Shown here piece after piece: positions 61,329-64,000 of a stretch of 64,000 nucleotides of DNA. The notes below the pieces were generated by a model. It saw only the letters and a program-made list of their open reading frames with translations. It was not told the DNA's origin and did no database searches. Within the stretch, counting starts at the first letter, position 1, and each line of letters starts with the position of its first letter. Source of the stretch: Shimia sagamensis (GTDB lineage Bacteria; Pseudomonadota; Alphaproteobacteria; Rhodobacterales; Rhodobacteraceae); the NCBI RefSeq assembly GCF_900182745.1, contig NZ_FXTY01000001.1:744001-808000 (forward strand), in the 5' to 3' direction. The translations under genes were made by a program, and so were the position numbers.

Positions 61329-62453
61329 ATGGCGCTAGACGTTTTTGCCCCTTGGGAAGATCCCAACGCAAAACCCCTGATCCAGTTTCAGAATGTGACG
61401 AAACGGTTTGGCGATTTCACCGCCATTGACGATCTGACGGTGGACATCTTTGAGCAGGAGTTTTTTGCGCTCTTGGGACCGTCCGGATGCGGCAAGACCA
61501 CAATGATGCGCATGCTTGCCGGCTTTGAGACCCCCACCGAAGGGCAAATCCTTCTCGCGGGGCAAGATATTGGCGCGGTGCCGCCAAACAAGCGTGCGAC
61601 GAACATGATGTTCCAGTCCTACGCGCTGTTCCCGCATCTCTCGATTTGGGAAAACATCGCCTTTGGTCTGAAGCGGGACAAGATGCCCAAGGATCAAATC
61701 GGCGAGCGCGTCGAAGAGATGCTGCGTCTCACGCGCCTAGAGAAATTTGCCCGTCGCAAGCCACATCAAATCTCCGGCGGACAGCGCCAGCGTGTGGCGC
61801 TTGCCCGCTCCTTGGCCAAAGCGCCCAAGTTGTTGTTGCTCGATGAACCGCTTGGCGCGCTGGACAAAAAACTGCGCCAGGAAACCCAGTTTGAGTTGAT
61901 GGACATTCAGGAAACCACCGGCACCACCTTTGTGATTGTGACCCACGATCAGGAAGAAGCGATGACAGTGGCCAGCCGTGTGGCGGTGATGGACCACGGT
62001 CAAATTGTGCAGGTCGCAACACCGGATGTGATCTATGAGGCGCCCAATTCAACCTATGTTGCGGATTTCATTGGCGACGTGAACCTGATTGCCGGCAAAG
62101 CTGATCCGCAAGGCGACAAGCTGCATTTGCACTGGGCTGACGGGCAGCCTGCTTTGGTTGGCTCTCCGCTGGCTGGCATAACCAAAGGCCAGGATTTGCA
62201 TTATGCGATCCGACCGGAAAAAGTCTCTATTTCGGCTGAAAAGCCCGCTGATGCCGCCAACGCCATCCAGGGTGAAGTGCATGATATTGCCTACCTTGGC
62301 AATATTTCCACTTACCACGTGCAGCTTCCCGGGGGTCAAATCATCAAAGCCCAAGCTGCCAACAACCGTCGCATTTCCCGCCGTGCGTTCACATGGGAAG
62401 ACAAAGTATGGCTCAGCTGGACAGACACCGCCGGTGTCTTCCTGGAGCGCTAA
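61329..62453 (+). CDS. potG: Polyamine ABC transporter ATP-binding protein
   Basis: A 374-residue ATPase with Walker A GPSGCGKT (50–57), signature ISGGQRQRVALARSLA and Walker B LLLLDEPLGALDKK, then a TOBE domain (IRPEKVSISAEKPADAANA). It is cytosolic and drives the PotHI permeases. GGAGA precedes the ATG. The next gene starts 3 bp after the stop. Confidence 0.92.
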   Translation: MALDVFAPWEDPNAKPLIQFQNVTKRFGDFTAIDDLTVDIFEQEFFALLGPSGCGKTTMMRMLAGFETPTEGQILLAGQDIGAVPPNKRATNMMFQSYALFPHLSIWENIAFGLKRDKMPKDQIGERVEEMLRLTRLEKFARRKPHQISGGQRQRVALARSLAKAPKLLLLDEPLGALDKKLRQETQFELMDIQETTGTTFVIVTHDQEEAMTVASRVAVMDHGQIVQVATPDVIYEAPNSTYVADFIGDVNLIAGKADPQGDKLHLHWADGQPALVGSPLAGITKGQDLHYAIRPEKVSISAEKPADAANAIQGEVHDIAYLGNISTYHVQLPGGQIIKAQAANNRRISRRAFTWEDKVWLSWTDTAGVFLER

Positions 62454-62456
62454 GAG

Positions 62457-63344
62457 ATGCGCCGCCTCCTGATCGCCGTCCCCTTTCTGTGGCTGTTGGC
62501 ACTCTTCATCGTGCCGTTTGTCATTGTCTTCAAAATCTCGCTGTCTGATCTGGCGGTGGCGATTCCGCCCTACACGCCAACCTTGGACTTTGCTGAGGGT
62601 TGGGCCGGGATAAAAGCCTTCTTTGCTGAGCTCGATTTTGAGAACTATATTTGGCTGACCGAGGATGACCTTTATTGGAAAGCCTATCTTTCCAGCTTCA
62701 AAATTGCGGTGATTTCGACCCTGCTCACGCTCCTGGTTGGCTATCCCATTGCCTATGGCATAGCCCGCGCTCCACAAGAATGGCGCGCTCTGCTGTTTAT
62801 GCTGGTGATTCTGCCGTTTTGGACCAGCTTCCTGATCCGGGTGTATTCCTGGATGGGCATTCTGAGCCAAGAGGGCTACCTCAATCAGGTGCTGCTCTGG
62901 ATTGGCGTGATCAACGAGCCGCTGATAATTCTCAACACCAACATCGCGGTCTACATTGGCATCGTTTACACCTACCTGCCGTTCATGATCCTGCCGATCT
63001 ACGCTGCCTTGGAAAAGCTCGACATCAGTCTGCTTGAAGCCGCCGAAGACCTCGGGTGCTCCCGTTTCTCGGCCTTCTGGCTGGTAACCATTCCGCTGTC
63101 CAAACAAGGCATCATCGCTGGCAGCTTTCTGGTCTTCATCCCCACTATCGGGGAGTTTGTGATCCCATCATTGCTTGGTGGATCGCGCACGCTGATGATT
63201 GGTAAAGTGCTGTGGGAGGAATTCTTCTCCAACCGCGACTGGCCGGTGGCCTCCGCTGTGGCTGTTGTGCTCTTGCTGATCTTGATCATCCCCATCGTGC
63301 TCTTCCAGAGAAACGAGCAAAAACAGCGGGAGGCTGACCAATGA
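62457..63344 (+). CDS. potH: Polyamine ABC transporter permease
   Basis: A 295-residue permease of standard length, with about six helices, the EAA-type loop LLEAAEDLGCSRFSAFWLVT and GSFLVFIPTIGEFVIPSLLG. Its normal size contrasts with the enlarged permeases of the first importer. The stop overlaps the next start (ATGA). Confidence 0.92.
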   Translation: MRRLLIAVPFLWLLALFIVPFVIVFKISLSDLAVAIPPYTPTLDFAEGWAGIKAFFAELDFENYIWLTEDDLYWKAYLSSFKIAVISTLLTLLVGYPIAYGIARAPQEWRALLFMLVILPFWTSFLIRVYSWMGILSQEGYLNQVLLWIGVINEPLIILNTNIAVYIGIVYTYLPFMILPIYAALEKLDISLLEAAEDLGCSRFSAFWLVTIPLSKQGIIAGSFLVFIPTIGEFVIPSLLGGSRTLMIGKVLWEEFFSNRDWPVASAVAVVLLLILIIPIVLFQRNEQKQREADQ

Positions 63345-64000
63345 GACGCATGACTTGGTTTAACGTCACCTCCTTGACGCTTGGGTTTGCCTTCCTCTAC
63401 CTGCCAATGCTGATCCTGATTATCTTCAGCTTCAATGAAAGCAAACTTGTCACTGTTTGGGCTGGATTCAGCACAAAATGGTACGGCGAATTGATGCGCA
63501 ACACCGCGTTTTTGGACGCCGCCTGGGTCACCGTCAAAGTGGCCTTCATCAGCTCATCCCTTGCAACGATACTGGGCACCATGGCCGCTGTTGTGATGGT
63601 GCGCGCCGGGCGTTTTCGTGGCCGCACGATGTTCTCCGGCATGATCTACGCCCCCATGGTGATGCCCGAAGTCATCACCGGCCTGTCCCTGCTTTTGCTG
63701 TTCATCAGCCTCGGCATGGATCGTGGCGTGTTCACCATTGTGCTGGCGCACACCACTTTTGCGATGTGCTACGTCTCTGTGGTGGTCAGCTCACGGCTTG
63801 TGAGCTTTGACCAAAGCCTAGAGGAAGCCGCACTTGATCTTGGCTGCTCCCCGGTACAGGCCTTCCGCCTCGTGACTCTGCCCATCATCGCCCCGGCGGT
63901 GATCTCCGGCTGGCTTCTGGCCTTCACCCTATCGCTGGATGATCTGGTGATTGCATCCTTCACCTCCGGTCCATCTGCCACCACCTTGCCGATGAAAATC
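63341..64000 (+). CDS. potI: Polyamine ABC transporter permease, cut by window end
   Basis: The first 220 codons of a PotI-like permease: MRRMTWFNVTSLTLGFAFLY, SLATILGTMAAVVMVRAGRF, MPEVITGLSLLLLFISLG and the EAA-type loop LEEAALDLGCSPVQAFRL. The C-terminus lies beyond the right edge. It completes a PotFGHI arrangement. Confidence 0.9.
   Translation, partial: MRRMTWFNVTSLTLGFAFLYLPMLILIIFSFNESKLVTVWAGFSTKWYGELMRNTAFLDAAWVTVKVAFISSSLATILGTMAAVVMVRAGRFRGRTMFSGMIYAPMVMPEVITGLSLLLLFISLGMDRGVFTIVLAHTTFAMCYVSVVVSSRLVSFDQSLEEAALDLGCSPVQAFRLVTLPIIAPAVISGWLLAFTLSLDDLVIASFTSGPSATTLPMKI

Overview
The window looks like chromosomal DNA of a marine alphaproteobacterium of the Roseobacter group (Rhodobacteraceae). 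This rests on moderate GC content, the protein families present (Hint-domain proteins, IalB, PotFGHI-type uptake, a serC–serA pair beside a divergent serB) and a Paracoccus/Dinoroseobacter-like denitrification block. Assignments come from reading translated sequence and motifs; no database search was run. I see no tRNA, rRNA, CRISPR array, insertion sequence or phage.

Layout. 1–3.5 kb: serine biosynthesis (serA partial, serC with a probable RNA leader, serB) plus a TauE-like exporter. 3.9–7.7 kb: three overlapping surface-polymer genes (pyruvyl transferase, cytidylyltransferase–reductase fusion, polyol-phosphate-transferase-like protein). 8–13 kb: YCII protein, asparaginase II, IalB, a Hint protein, a WYL regulator with a small partner gene, and rlmN. 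13.2–34.5 kb: denitrification. A Crp/Fnr-type regulator precedes nirS, a NapC/NirT-type multihaem fusion, a cupredoxin and the haem d1 operon nirECF(DL)GHJN with a CbiX-type chelatase. Transcribed the other way are hemA with a DUF2478 gene, two small membrane proteins and norCBQDEF. Fnr/Nnr-type palindromes lie before nirS, before norC and before the two small membrane genes. 34.9–51.9 kb: mixed housekeeping (LOG protein, threonine dehydratase-like, dapD, dapE, rnr, GST, second WYL regulator, lytic transglycosylase), interrupted by about 6 kb with a glutamate-receptor-like channel and three Hint proteins. 52–64 kb: L,D-transpeptidase and a polyamine block: an ABC importer, a class III aminotransferase, a GntR regulator and a second PotFGHI importer cut by the window end.

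How the genes work together. NirS reduces nitrite to NO and NorCB reduces NO to N2O. NirE through NirN build haem d1, and HemA feeds tetrapyrrole synthesis. The regulator and the shared boxes probably couple these units to low oxygen and NO. The polyamine block has two importers, a catabolic transaminase and a regulator, and all three of its promoter regions carry the same TGATCAAAT core. Both WYL genes have a TGMCA-N5-TGTCA palindrome in the adjacent promoter region, which suggests autoregulation.
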